From contig NZ_JQNR01000005.1 of the NCBI RefSeq assembly GCF_000745345.1, positions 372,001-436,000 of the forward strand: a DNA stretch of 64,000 nucleotides. The letters are read 5' to 3'. Positions 52,807 to 60,768 of the stretch are shown piece after piece (the stretch's first letter is position 1; each line of letters starts with the position of its first letter). The notes below the pieces were generated by a model. The model worked only from the letters and a program-made list of their open reading frames with translations, did not search any database and was not told the origin of the DNA. Position numbers and translations under genes: made by a program. This DNA is from Actinacidiphila yeochonensis CN732 (GTDB taxonomy: Bacteria; Actinomycetota; Actinomycetes; Streptomycetales; Streptomycetaceae).

Positions 52807-53316
52807 ATGAGGTTCAGTGAGCATCCCCCGCCTCCTCGCCACCTACCGACGCTTGAATGGGCGAAGAACGCCTTGGCGGGCCGCGTGGCCGTCCTCGCGG
52901 GCCGACCGGCCGGACTGCTGGGACAGACCTCGGGCAGCCTCAACGGTTCACCCGAGCAGGTGACCGCGGTCCGAATCGAGTACCCGGACGCCGTCGTCGC
53001 GACGGTGCGGCATCCGTCGGAGATCCGTCCGGGCCTCACCATCGAGACGCTGGTCGACGAGACGGTGACCCAGTTCGAGGGGGCTCCGGACGACGTCGAC
53101 GGTGACTCCGTCGAGGCATGGCTGCCGAGCCGGCGTCGCCGAGGAGCGCCCGTCCTGGAGGCGTCGCCGGAGCCCCTCGTCATCGCGGGCACGCCGTACG
53201 ACTGCTTGCGCATGGCACCCAGGGACGGGATGAGCGCCCGCGTCGCCACGCTGGACGGCCTCGCGGTGATCGTGGCCGGCAGGGACATCGACCACCTCGA
53301 ACTCTCCTGGGCCTGA
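52807..53316 (+). CDS. Hypothetical protein
   Basis: 169 aa, not recognised. Alpha/beta-like: WAKNALAGRVAVLAGRPAGL, then EQVTAVRIEYPDAVVATVRH, TIETLVDETVTQFEGAPDDV, and VIAGTPYDCLRMAPRDGMSA ending RDIDHLELSWA. The predicted form is compact and soluble. The start ATG 52807 has ACGGAGGACGG upstream. It is the only plus-strand gene between the DUF574 gene and the lanthipeptide locus and lies opposite the decayed methyltransferase. It could be a stress or immunity protein; nothing in the sequence decides. Confidence 0.65.
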   Translation: MRFSEHPPPPRHLPTLEWAKNALAGRVAVLAGRPAGLLGQTSGSLNGSPEQVTAVRIEYPDAVVATVRHPSEIRPGLTIETLVDETVTQFEGAPDDVDGDSVEAWLPSRRRRGAPVLEASPEPLVIAGTPYDCLRMAPRDGMSARVATLDGLAVIVAGRDIDHLELSWA

Positions 53317-53350
53317 CCTGCGCGAACCCTCAGCCTGGCCAGCGCCGAGG

Positions 53351-53987
53351 TCAGGGTGACGGTAGGGCGCGTTCCGGCAGGTGCGGATGGCGCAGGTACT
53401 GGCCGTCGGCGCCGACGTGGAGGGTGAACGTCCCGGGTCCGGGACGGCCTGCCTCGTCGTAGGCCGTCAGTACGTCCTCCACCCGCTCCCACAACCTGAG
53501 CGGGCCGGTCTCGCGCACCCGCCAGCCGTCTCCCTCGGGGGTGAGGGTGGCGGCAGAGCCGGTGCGGACGTCCGGTCCCGGTGCCGATCTCCAGCACGGC
53601 CTGTCCCTCACCGACCTGCGCGTCGGTCCACATCCGCACCACCAGCGAGGGCAGTGTGGAGGAGGACGTGGGCGTCCCGCCATGCCGAGCGGCCATGCTG
53701 TCGGGCTCGTCGCCGTCGAACTGCGTGACCAGCGTGGTGTCGGAGTACACGGCGCCCAGCCACCGTTCACGGTCCAGTTCGGCGCTGACCGGCTCCCACA
53801 CCGTCAGCCCCTGCTCGTCGCGGCGGTCGGCCGGCAGGTAGAAGCCCGGCACGAAGCGGTGCCGGGGCACCGCCTCCACCGCCGCCCTCCAGAGCGGATC
53901 ACGCAGAGCGCCCCTCTCCACGAGGCTCCGCACGAGACCCTTGCGCAGCCGTGCGGCCTCAGCTTCCAACTCGGCGGGGGCCGTCAT
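53351..53987 (-). pseudogene. PCMT-like methyltransferase remnant of the RiPP locus
   Basis: From ATG 53987 the frame encodes the N-terminal part of a protein-isoaspartate-methyltransferase-like RiPP enzyme: VPRHRFVPGFYLPADRRDEQ, WLGAVYSDTTLVTQFDGDEP, GGTPTSSSTLPSLVVRM and the SAM motif VLEIGTGTG. Directly after it the family C-terminus continues in another frame (GDGWRVRETGPLRLWERVED, then FTLHVGADGQYL), stop at 53351. About 150-170 internal residues (the rest of the SAM fold) are missing, so an internal deletion inactivated the gene. It is the last gene of the minus-strand lanthipeptide locus. Similar enzymes also act in ATP-grasp RiPP pathways. Confidence 0.8.
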
Positions 53988-54130
53988 GACCTACCGCCTC
54001 CCTTCCGTGTCGAGCATGTCCGCGAACGCTGCCAAGGTGGCAATGCAATGCGGACCGACAGCGACTCGTCGAACGCTTCCGGACCGACACCGGGCTGCGC
54101 CCAGATCGCGCGAGAACGAGCGGAGAATGC

Positions 54131-55366
54131 CTAACGGAGTAGCAACAGCGCCGTCCAGAAGAAAGATTCGGACCCTTTGTGATCGGCCTTGCCAAGCGTC
54201 AGTGCGGTACCGGCCCTACCGGTCAGCAGTCCGGGGCCTGCGTCCGGGAGTGCCCTGTCGGGATTGACGAGAAGCGCTGTCGTGGCTCGGTGGGCTTGGT
54301 GGGCAAGGCCGGCGTGATCGTGTGTTTGGGCGACGAGGAGGACACCGGCGGTACCGTGACAGATCCCAGACCCGGCGGTTTGCCACTGGCCAACGGGTTT
54401 GCGGGCGATGGCTCCAAGAGCGTCGTAGCCACTCCTGGCGAATCGCGGTTCCTCGACGGCAGCGCCAGCGTGGATGAGGGCGTTGCCGATGCCGGCGTTG
54501 CCGTAGCACCAAGACCCGTGGCGTGCCCGCTTCGCTGAAGGCTTCGCGTTGGGACGCCGAAGGGCGGTTCCAGAGATGTGCGGTGCCCATGATCCTTCTC
54601 CGTTTCGCCAGTTGAGGAGCCACGAGGCCGCAATCGTGATGGCCTCGCTCTGTCCGTGAACGGTGTGACCGTGGATGGCCGCGACGGCCAGGAAGGCGAG
54701 GGGGCCGGCGATACCGTGGGCGAGTCCCGTTGTGGCTGCCCCGGAAGCGGGTATGGGCGTCACGGTGCGCAGATGGTGTTCGTGCGTTGGCAACCACCAA
54801 CCCGGGTAGGGCAAAGGCGGCGCGACGATCATGCTGCTGAGGGTGGTCAGAGCGGCGTTGATGCCTGGTTCGGCGGCGTCATGATGTCCGGTCTGGTCTG
54901 CTGCAAGGAGAAGACGGCCGATGCCCGCAAGCCCCTTGATCGCGTCGTAGACAGCCCAGGGAGTTCCCTGGTCCCCTCGTTGGAGACGGTCACGCTGATG
55001 GCTGGCAAGACCTGTGGCGCGAGCGGAGAGCCAACCGACGGCGTTTTCGACATCTGTGTCACGGCGGTGGGCTGCGGGGAGGTAGGGGTTTCCAAGGATC
55101 AGGGAGGCAGCGAGGGCACCGGGGCCTCGGTAGATGCCGTCCGGGGTGCTGCCTTTGAGGAGACGGGCGGCAGCGTCCCAGTGCCGGCCCACAGCGTGCG
55201 CGAGCGCCGGGTCGGCGTCGGAGAGAACAGCGAGGGTGAGTGCCGTGCCGCAAAGACCGTCGTTGAGTGTCGCGGCACGGGCGGGACCGAGCGCGTGGAT
55301 GAGCCGGTCGGGGTCGACGATTGCACGGGTTGTCGTCTCGATGAATTCCTGCACCCCGCTGGTCAT
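54131..55366 (-). CDS. LanC-like lanthipeptide cyclase
   Basis: 411-aa LanC. The zinc ligands are visible: Cys287 in GSWCYGNAGIG, and Cys336-His337 in GICHGTAGV. TTGLAHGIAGPLAFL (about 212-226) and the alternating helices of the double barrel surround them. LanC adds Cys thiols to dehydroalanine and dehydrobutyrine to close lanthionine rings. It overlaps lanB by 4 nt and follows it on the minus strand. Start ATG 55366. The C-terminus LLTGRAGTALTLGKA also looks family-typical. Confidence 0.95.
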   Translation of the reverse strand: MTSGVQEFIETTTRAIVDPDRLIHALGPARAATLNDGLCGTALTLAVLSDADPALAHAVGRHWDAAARLLKGSTPDGIYRGPGALAASLILGNPYLPAAHRRDTDVENAVGWLSARATGLASHQRDRLQRGDQGTPWAVYDAIKGLAGIGRLLLAADQTGHHDAAEPGINAALTTLSSMIVAPPLPYPGWWLPTHEHHLRTVTPIPASGAATTGLAHGIAGPLAFLAVAAIHGHTVHGQSEAITIAASWLLNWRNGEGSWAPHISGTALRRPNAKPSAKRARHGSWCYGNAGIGNALIHAGAAVEEPRFARSGYDALGAIARKPVGQWQTAGSGICHGTAGVLLVAQTHDHAGLAHQAHRATTALLVNPDRALPDAGPGLLTGRAGTALTLGKADHKGSESFFWTALLLLR

Positions 55367-58176
55367 TCGCGGTAGAGAAGGTCAAGGGCCAGGGAACGGG
55401 CGATTCGTTCGGCGGATGAGTCGAGGCCGAGGAGTCGGTTGCAGTGCATGTGGATCACGTCGGAGGCGACACGAGGCGCGATATGGGGCTGCAGCCGGTC
55501 GGCCAGTTCGGTGAGTGCTGCCCGGTGTGTTTGCTCCTTCGTGGCAGGAAGCGTGGCCTGGTGCTCGCGTGCGACCGTCCGCGCCTCTTCGCGAAGTCGC
55601 CGCTCGGACAGGCTCAGGCGGCTGGCTCGGGAGACGGCACGTAGGGCTTGACCGGGAGCCAGTACGGCGGCGATTGCCTGGATGTTGCCGGAGGCCAGGA
55701 TGAGGCGGTCGCGTTCGTTGAACTCCAGGGCCCAGCAGGCGAGGTCACTGTCACTGGAGAAGACGGCTTCGGCGGCCTCAATGGCATCAGGACCGCCGTA
55801 CCGCTGAGTCTCGCGGACATACGGCTCGGCATACAACAGGCCGTCGCTCAAGCGCTGGTCGGCGAGGAGTGCGGCCCACTCGCCGAGCATTTCGCGGATC
55901 GGAGCGAGGTCTGCCGGGTTCTCTGCGCGAACTCGCACACGCACGTGATGGCCGAGAGACGGGGTGCGGTAGCGCAACCAGTAACCGAGCCGGGCGCCGT
56001 GGAAGATCGGAAGCTGTTGGAGCACAGCGTTCTGGTGACGCACGGGGACGGCCAGGGCAACGGAGATCCAGCCGTCGGTTGCTCCGGTCTCATCGCTGCG
56101 CCGGGGCCGGACAGCGGTCCGCGGGTCAGGCACGGGGATTGACGCCTCCGAGTGGCGCCGGTCGAGAGGAACGACGAGTTCAAGGAGGTGTCTACCGTGC
56201 GGGGACTCTACGGGAGCGTCGCTTGGGAAGTAGCCGAGGGCTTCGGCGATCGTACGGGCACCGGCGGATACGGTGCGGCGCAGAATCTCTTGATGTTGGG
56301 GCTCGGTGAGGTCGATCAGCAGGTGCCGGTCTGATTCCTCGGCGAGGACGAGGGTCGGCACGCTGGGCTGGACGCGCGTGAGCCAGTCGTCCAGCTGTTT
56401 GACCCAGTCCGTGCGTCGCCCCGCTGCCGCGATGAGCCCGTCTGGGAGGCGCCAACGCTGCGGGAGGAAAACCGTTCCGCGGTAGGTGACTCGGGGGGTA
56501 TACGACGCATGCGGAAGAACCGGCGCCCAGGTAAAGGGATGCCACGGGCGTTCGCCGTCGTGGCCGAGCAGATAGAGGAGTTGCGCTGCGGGTGGGATCA
56601 GCTCTCGCGTGATTCTGCTGAGGAGTACCGGCCTTACAGGTGCGTCGAGTTGACGCGACCAGAGGATGAGCCGGTTGCCGGTGGACGCGATGGCGAGGTC
56701 CGTCGGGAGGAGGTCGCCACCGCGAGGCGGCACACCGACGGGGATGCGATGGGGAAGGGCTTCGGTGGGCGTCGCGAGAGCGGCGGTACGAGCGGTCAGC
56801 GGCCGGCAAGCAATCTCCGCCATGACGGGAGCGTCTCGCTCGCTCAGCGACGTGGTCGGTATCAGCTCAGGCAGGAGGTGCCTGAAGCGGGCCGAGGCTG
56901 AACCGGCGTCCTGAGCGGCATGCGGTCCGACGACCAGATTGAGGGTGCCGTCCGGCTGGCAGATGACGCGCACGTGGATCTCTGCCGTGTACGGCGGCTC
57001 CGGGCCCTCTGCTGCCTCCAGGTAGAGGACATCTCGGCAGGTAAGAGCGATCTCGGGGAGGCCCTGCGCAAGCGCTTCGGTGTAGAGGGCTGTCAGGTAG
57101 CGGGCACGAGCATCGTCAAGGCCACTGCGCGCGCCGACGCTGTCCTCAGGAGTCGGGGGGCCGACTCCCATGACGGGGTCGATAGCTTCCAGCAAGGGGA
57201 CAAGCCGGTGTCGCCCGAACAACTCCGTGAAGCGCCTCGTCCACGTCTCCAGCGGACCTGTGCGGTGGCCGATCCGCCAGAGTACTGATGCGGCCTCAGC
57301 GGCGCGGGCGCCAACGGTAGCGGGTAGGTGCAGTTCGGTGTCCATTGCGGTGTCGACGGTGAACGGCCGATCCACGGTGTGGAGGCGGTCGGCGACGCCA
57401 CGAGCCTGCCGGAGCAGCCCGAGGCGATGTTCGCTGCCGGGCGGATGTTGGTCGGCGCGGCGCAGGAGGCTGCGCAAGTCGGCCAACGGCGCGACCTCTG
57501 GTCGCTCTTGGCCGAGCCGTTGGACGAGATGCTGCAGCGGATCCGCTCGCAGATCTTCCGGAAGCAGGTCGGTCAGGAGAAGTCCGGTGCGGACGAGATG
57601 GACGATGGCTGTGCGGGCCTTCGTCTCGTCGGCGGCGGGGTAACGGGCCTGGATCTTGTCGATCAGCTGCCGCGCAGGGACTGGAGTGCCGCATTCGCTC
57701 AGGAGCCAGTCGGACAGTTCGGTGGAGGCGACCGAGCCGAGTACGGCATCGCCGTCCTGACTTCGGTGGACGGCCTCCCAGCGTCCGCCTCGACAGACGG
57801 CCAGGTTATTCGCGGTAACAGCAAGCTGCGGCAGAGCAACTTCCACGTGGCAGTCGGCAACCGCCAGCAGCCAGGCGGGGGCCGGTAGCGTCAGTACTCG
57901 GTAACGCCCGTCCGAACGCACCCGAGTCTGCTCCGGCCCGTCGAGGACCGCGACGCCGGCTGCGCACCATACGCCGTTCGGCGTGGTGCGGGTCCCAGCG
58001 CGTAGAGCGTAGGCGGCACGCGCTGAAGCGGTACGGGGCGAAGGTGCGGCTTGGTCCAGGGAGCGGGAGGCCAGGAACACGCCCTCATCGAGCAGACCGG
58101 ATCTCGGTTCCCTGAGAAAGGGAGTCAGGGGCACTCGGGCCATCGCTACTCTCCGGACCGCGAACAGATTGCGCAT
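55363..58176 (-). CDS. LanB-type lanthipeptide dehydratase
   Basis: 937 aa, full-length class I dehydratase. The N-terminal domain (about 1-640, glutamylation) starts RVPLTPFLREPRSGLLDEGV and has the long TAEIHVRVICQPDGTL and LYLLGHDGERPWHPFTW stretches. The C-terminal SpaB_C-like elimination domain (about 690-930) begins near GWISVALAVPVRHQNAVLQQ and contains GYWLRYRTPSLGHHVRVRVRAENPAD split in two. It glutamylates Ser/Thr of the precursor with Glu-tRNA and eliminates glutamate. Start ATG 58176 has GGAAGG; ATG 58143 is also in frame. A hairpin precedes it. Confidence 0.95.
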   Translation of the reverse strand: MRNLFAVRRVAMARVPLTPFLREPRSGLLDEGVFLASRSLDQAAPSPRTASARAAYALRAGTRTTPNGVWCAAGVAVLDGPEQTRVRSDGRYRVLTLPAPAWLLAVADCHVEVALPQLAVTANNLAVCRGGRWEAVHRSQDGDAVLGSVASTELSDWLLSECGTPVPARQLIDKIQARYPAADETKARTAIVHLVRTGLLLTDLLPEDLRADPLQHLVQRLGQERPEVAPLADLRSLLRRADQHPPGSEHRLGLLRQARGVADRLHTVDRPFTVDTAMDTELHLPATVGARAAEAASVLWRIGHRTGPLETWTRRFTELFGRHRLVPLLEAIDPVMGVGPPTPEDSVGARSGLDDARARYLTALYTEALAQGLPEIALTCRDVLYLEAAEGPEPPYTAEIHVRVICQPDGTLNLVVGPHAAQDAGSASARFRHLLPELIPTTSLSERDAPVMAEIACRPLTARTAALATPTEALPHRIPVGVPPRGGDLLPTDLAIASTGNRLILWSRQLDAPVRPVLLSRITRELIPPAAQLLYLLGHDGERPWHPFTWAPVLPHASYTPRVTYRGTVFLPQRWRLPDGLIAAAGRRTDWVKQLDDWLTRVQPSVPTLVLAEESDRHLLIDLTEPQHQEILRRTVSAGARTIAEALGYFPSDAPVESPHGRHLLELVVPLDRRHSEASIPVPDPRTAVRPRRSDETGATDGWISVALAVPVRHQNAVLQQLPIFHGARLGYWLRYRTPSLGHHVRVRVRAENPADLAPIREMLGEWAALLADQRLSDGLLYAEPYVRETQRYGGPDAIEAAEAVFSSDSDLACWALEFNERDRLILASGNIQAIAAVLAPGQALRAVSRASRLSLSERRLREEARTVAREHQATLPATKEQTHRAALTELADRLQPHIAPRVASDVIHMHCNRLLGLDSSAERIARSLALDLLYRE

Positions 58177-58203
58177 CAGGGGCCTTCCGAAGGGTGGCGG
58201 GGG

Positions 58204-58242
58204 GGCACCGGGCGCGCCGTCGTAAACGGCACGCCCGGCACC
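58204..58242 (-). terminator. Hairpin between precursor and lanB
   Basis: On the minus RNA, GGUGCCGGGCGUGCCG (58242-58227) pairs throughout, with four G-U pairs at most, with the arm 58219-58204 over a 7-nt loop: a 16-bp stem. It starts 20 nt past the precursor stop and ends 28 nt before the lanB start. No U-tract. Such hairpins in lanthipeptide operons act as partial terminators or mRNA stabilisers that give more precursor than enzyme. Confidence 0.8.
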
Positions 58243-58261
58243 TAGGGTTGCTTGCCGGACA

Positions 58262-58423
58262 TCAGTCAGGGATCAGGCAGCCGCTGGTGGGCCCCTGTGG
58301 CGGGGACTCGCCACAGCCGTCACCGGTCGTGTCACCATCGGTGTCGCCATCGGTGTCGAACGCCGAAATCGCGGTCATGCTCTGCTGCTGGGGGTCCAAC
58401 GCGAACACGTCGAGTGTGTCCAT
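58262..58423 (-). CDS. FxLD-type lanthipeptide precursor
   Basis: 53-aa peptide. The leader begins MDTLDVFALD, with the F-A-L-D (residues 7-10) F-x-L-D motif of the FxLD family. The C-terminal part has Cys37 and Cys49 with Thr32, Thr33, Ser40, Thr46 and Ser47 as possible ring partners, and ends CLIPD. The middle is an acidic DTDGDTDGDTTGD repeat. Start ATG 58423 has AAGGAGGGAAGAA upstream. It lies 75 bp after the methyltransferase and 85 bp before lanB. It is the substrate of the LanB/LanC enzymes. Too short to be called by length-limited gene finders. Confidence 0.9.
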   Translation of the reverse strand: MDTLDVFALDPQQQSMTAISAFDTDGDTDGDTTGDGCGESPPQGPTSGCLIPD

Positions 58424-58498
58424 TTCTTCCCTCCTTCCCTATGTCGGTGGTGGATACGACCCGGACGCGGGGCGTCCGGGAGATCAGAGCCGGCCTGG

Positions 58499-59734
58499 TC
58501 AGGGCCAGGTGAGGACCAGGCGGGGTTCCTGGTGGACCCCTTGGTGGACCAGGACGCGTCCGGTCGGTGACGCGGGGGCGTGTCCGACGCGGTAGAGCAT
58601 CAGGGACGGTCCGGGGCCGCCGCGCTGCTCGCGGTCCCAGCCGCGCAGGTGCTCCACCATGCGCTCGGCGGGTTCGGGGTCGGGGCCGTGCCAGGCCACG
58701 CCGTACTCGTAGCGGGTACCGGTGCTGTCGGCGGCCCGCATCGTCACGTAGGCGAGGGTGGAACCGCTCCAGGTGGCGGAGCTGCCTCCTGACAGGGGCA
58801 GCAGGCCGCGCTCCGTGTCCTGGGGTTTCGCCGCGGAGGGGTGGAGCCGTCCGTAGCGGTCCAGGGCGGTGGCGAGCCAGAGGTCCACCACCGGACGGGT
58901 GTGCTCGGTCGCTCCGACCACGACGCCGCTCCACAGTTCCCTGCGGGTCTGCGACGCGGCGCCGGTGATCGTCGCGTCGGAGGGCAGCACGCTGTCGTGC
59001 ACCCGCAGCCGTGCCCCATCGCCGAGCGCGAAGCCGACGCCTTGGTGCTGGTCTGTTCCTTCGCCGCGCATCCGCACGAAGCCGCACTGCTCCCAGCCGC
59101 CGCCACGCCAGTGGTCACCCTCGGCGGCGAACGTCAGCAGGCGCCCCATGCCGCGTACTCGCAGGGGGACGACGAGGCGTCCACCCGGTTCGAGTTGATC
59201 GAGCCAGGCGGGCTCGATCGAGGACGCCTGCACGGTGATCACGATCGCGTCGTAAGGGGCGTCGGCAGGGAGCCCGGCGCGGCCGTCGCCTTGGGCCACG
59301 TGTACGTCCTGCCAGGGGGTACCGGCCAGGCTGCGGCGGGCGCGTGCGACCACCTCGGGGTCGATGTCGATGCTCGTGACGCGCCCGCTCGGGCCTACCA
59401 GGTGGCGAAGCAGCGCCGCGTTCCACCCGCCGGAGCCGATCTCCAGGATGTGCTCACCGTCGTGCGGGGCCAGGCGCTCCAGCATCCCGGCGACCAGCCA
59501 GGGCGCGGACACCGAACTGGTAGGGGTGCCGTCGCCAGCCCGGTTGGTGAAGACGACCTCGTTGCCGTACGCCTCTCCCCGGGAGACCTCCGGCGGGATG
59601 AACCAACCACGGCGGACCGCCTCGAAGGCAGCCCCGACGCGATCGGTTCGCAGCCAGCCGGAGCTGCGGAGTTCCGCGACGAGGGTCGCGTTCAACCTCG
59701 CGTCCACGCCATCGGGCGAATCAGTGGTGAGCAC
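58499..59734 (-). CDS. FxLD system methyltransferase (fxlM-like)
   Basis: 411-aa SAM-dependent methyltransferase of the PCMT-like kind paired with FxLD lanthipeptides. RGWFIPPEVSRGEAYGNEVV leads; the SAM site is ILEIGSGGWNAALLRHLVG, with VTSIDIDPEVVARARRSL and YDAIVITVQASSIEPAWLDQ. The C-terminal 170 residues are extra (GSTLAYVTMRA, RYEYGVAWHGPDPEPAERMV) and are specific to the family. It probably methylates an Asp/Glu carboxylate of the precursor. It is the first gene of the operon; start GTG 59734 with AAAAGGGG, overlapped by a short leader frame. Confidence 0.92.
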   Translation of the reverse strand: MLTTDSPDGVDARLNATLVAELRSSGWLRTDRVGAAFEAVRRGWFIPPEVSRGEAYGNEVVFTNRAGDGTPTSSVSAPWLVAGMLERLAPHDGEHILEIGSGGWNAALLRHLVGPSGRVTSIDIDPEVVARARRSLAGTPWQDVHVAQGDGRAGLPADAPYDAIVITVQASSIEPAWLDQLEPGGRLVVPLRVRGMGRLLTFAAEGDHWRGGGWEQCGFVRMRGEGTDQHQGVGFALGDGARLRVHDSVLPSDATITGAASQTRRELWSGVVVGATEHTRPVVDLWLATALDRYGRLHPSAAKPQDTERGLLPLSGGSSATWSGSTLAYVTMRAADSTGTRYEYGVAWHGPDPEPAERMVEHLRGWDREQRGGPGPSLMLYRVGHAPASPTGRVLVHQGVHQEPRLVLTWP

Positions 59735-59753
59735 AACTACCCCTTTTCTTCAC
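59721..59753 (-). CDS. Possible 10-codon leader ORF overlapping fxlM
   Basis: GTG 59753 follows GGGAGG at perfect spacing and encodes MKKRGSCAHH, stop at 59721, 14 nt inside the fxlM frame. The strong ribosome binding site belongs to this frame; fxlM has only AAAAGGGG within it. Translational coupling or attenuation is possible. Confidence 0.4.
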   Translation of the reverse strand: MKKRGSCAHH

Positions 59754-59850
59754 GCAGTTACCTCCCGAGAACCTGGCATCCACATGCGCCCCCGTCGCCA
59801 CGCCTCGCCGGTGCATCTCCCGCGGTGAGCAATCCGCGGTGGGGGCGGGC

Positions 59851-60222
59851 TCAGCCGGCCGGGGCGGTATCGCCCTCGTCGTCGGTGTCGTCCTCGGCGG
59901 AGGGGTGGGGCTTCGGGGTGGCCGCCGGGGCGTAGGGGTGGGAGAGGCGGGCGCCGCGGCTCTCGGCGACACGCAGCACGTCCTGGAGCGACTCGCTGAG
60001 CCGCCGCGCCAGGAACCGGATCTGCTGCGGGGTGGTCTTCGTGTCGTCGAGCAGGTCGCTCGCGTAGTCCAGCAGGTCGCCCGCCATGCCGAGTTGGACG
60101 CCCTCGATCTGGTCGGCGATCCGCGAGACCGGCCCGTCACCGCCGCCCAGCAGCAAGGCAGGCTTCCCCTCGGCGTTGGACCACGGCAACACCCGCACCC
60201 GCCTCACACCTTCGAAGCTCAC
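59851..60222 (-). CDS. Hypothetical protein, second gene of a pair
   Basis: 123 aa, not recognised. It opens MSFEGVRRVRVLPWSNAEGK, then PALLLGGGDGPVSRIADQIE and a helical part with GMAGDLLDYASDLLDDTKTT and QQIRFLARRLSESLQDVLRV. The C-terminus is acidic and Pro/Thr-rich. The helical core suggests protein-protein contacts. Its start GTG 60222 overlaps the stop of the upstream gene by 4 nt. This pair often precedes Scr1/DUF397 genes in Streptomyces as I recall, but its function is unknown. Confidence 0.75.
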   Translation of the reverse strand: MSFEGVRRVRVLPWSNAEGKPALLLGGGDGPVSRIADQIEGVQLGMAGDLLDYASDLLDDTKTTPQQIRFLARRLSESLQDVLRVAESRGARLSHPYAPAATPKPHPSAEDDTDDEGDTAPAG

Positions 60223-60593
60223 GCCGCGACCTCCACCCGACGCTCGACCCGCACGCCCAGGTACACACCGTGGACGGTGACCAACAACCGCCGCCGGGGG
60301 CGCCGTTCCGACTGCCGACAGCCCTCCGAGTCCACGACGTACGGGCGGATGTACGCGACGTCCTCCCCACGCGACCGCCGGGGCAGCGTCGACTCCCGCA
60401 CGACGGGCATCGGCCGGAGCCACACCGGCAACTCGGCCCGCGCCCCGCTCGGCACCACCGAAGCGGAGTCGGTGGCGGGCGCGGAAACGGGGACGACACG
60501 GTCCGGCGGCCCCTCGCCGCAACGGCACTGCCGCCCGAACGTCGGCGCCCAACGCGTCAGCGCGGCGAGGAGGCGGGAGAGGAGGTGGTGCAT
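60219..60593 (-). CDS. Hypothetical protein, first gene of a pair
   Basis: 124 aa, not recognised. The notable part is ELPVWLRPMPVVRESTLPRR, SRGEDVAYIRPYVVDSEGCR and the basic RRPRRRLLVTVHGVYLGVRV. A Cys pair sits at RQCRCGEG. Start ATG 60593. It overlaps the 59851-60222 gene by 4 nt (GTGA) and is divergent from the Scr1-type regulator. The unit may be controlled by that regulator. Confidence 0.7.
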   Translation of the reverse strand: MHHLLSRLLAALTRWAPTFGRQCRCGEGPPDRVVPVSAPATDSASVVPSGARAELPVWLRPMPVVRESTLPRRSRGEDVAYIRPYVVDSEGCRQSERRPRRRLLVTVHGVYLGVRVERRVEVAA

Positions 60594-60712
60594 GGCTCAC
60601 TCCGAACTGGACGGACACGGCCGGGTTCGCGGTGCGGTCTGCGACCCGCGCGCCACGATCCGTGATGAAAGCGGAACCGCTGTGTAGCGATCCACACACA
60701 GAGTGATACGAG

Positions 60713-60725
60713 GAGCGCTACGCTC
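60713..60725. promoter_or_regulatory. Palindrome upstream of the Scr1 regulator
   Basis: GAGCG-CTA-CGCTC (60713-60725) is a perfect 5-3-5 inverted repeat 43 bp upstream of the regulator start, in the divergent spacer shared with the 60219-60593 gene. GTAGCG at 60684 and CGCTAC at 60716 add a wider pair. A candidate operator. Confidence 0.45.
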
Positions 60726-60768
60726 GCTAGCCAGCAGAGGGTGACGCGGCACAGGTCACGGAGGGCTC

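Noticed and set aside
52497..52820. 107-codon plus-strand frame opposite 52464-52715
   Set aside because: Arg/Gly-rich, out of frame with the downstream 52807 gene, no similarity.
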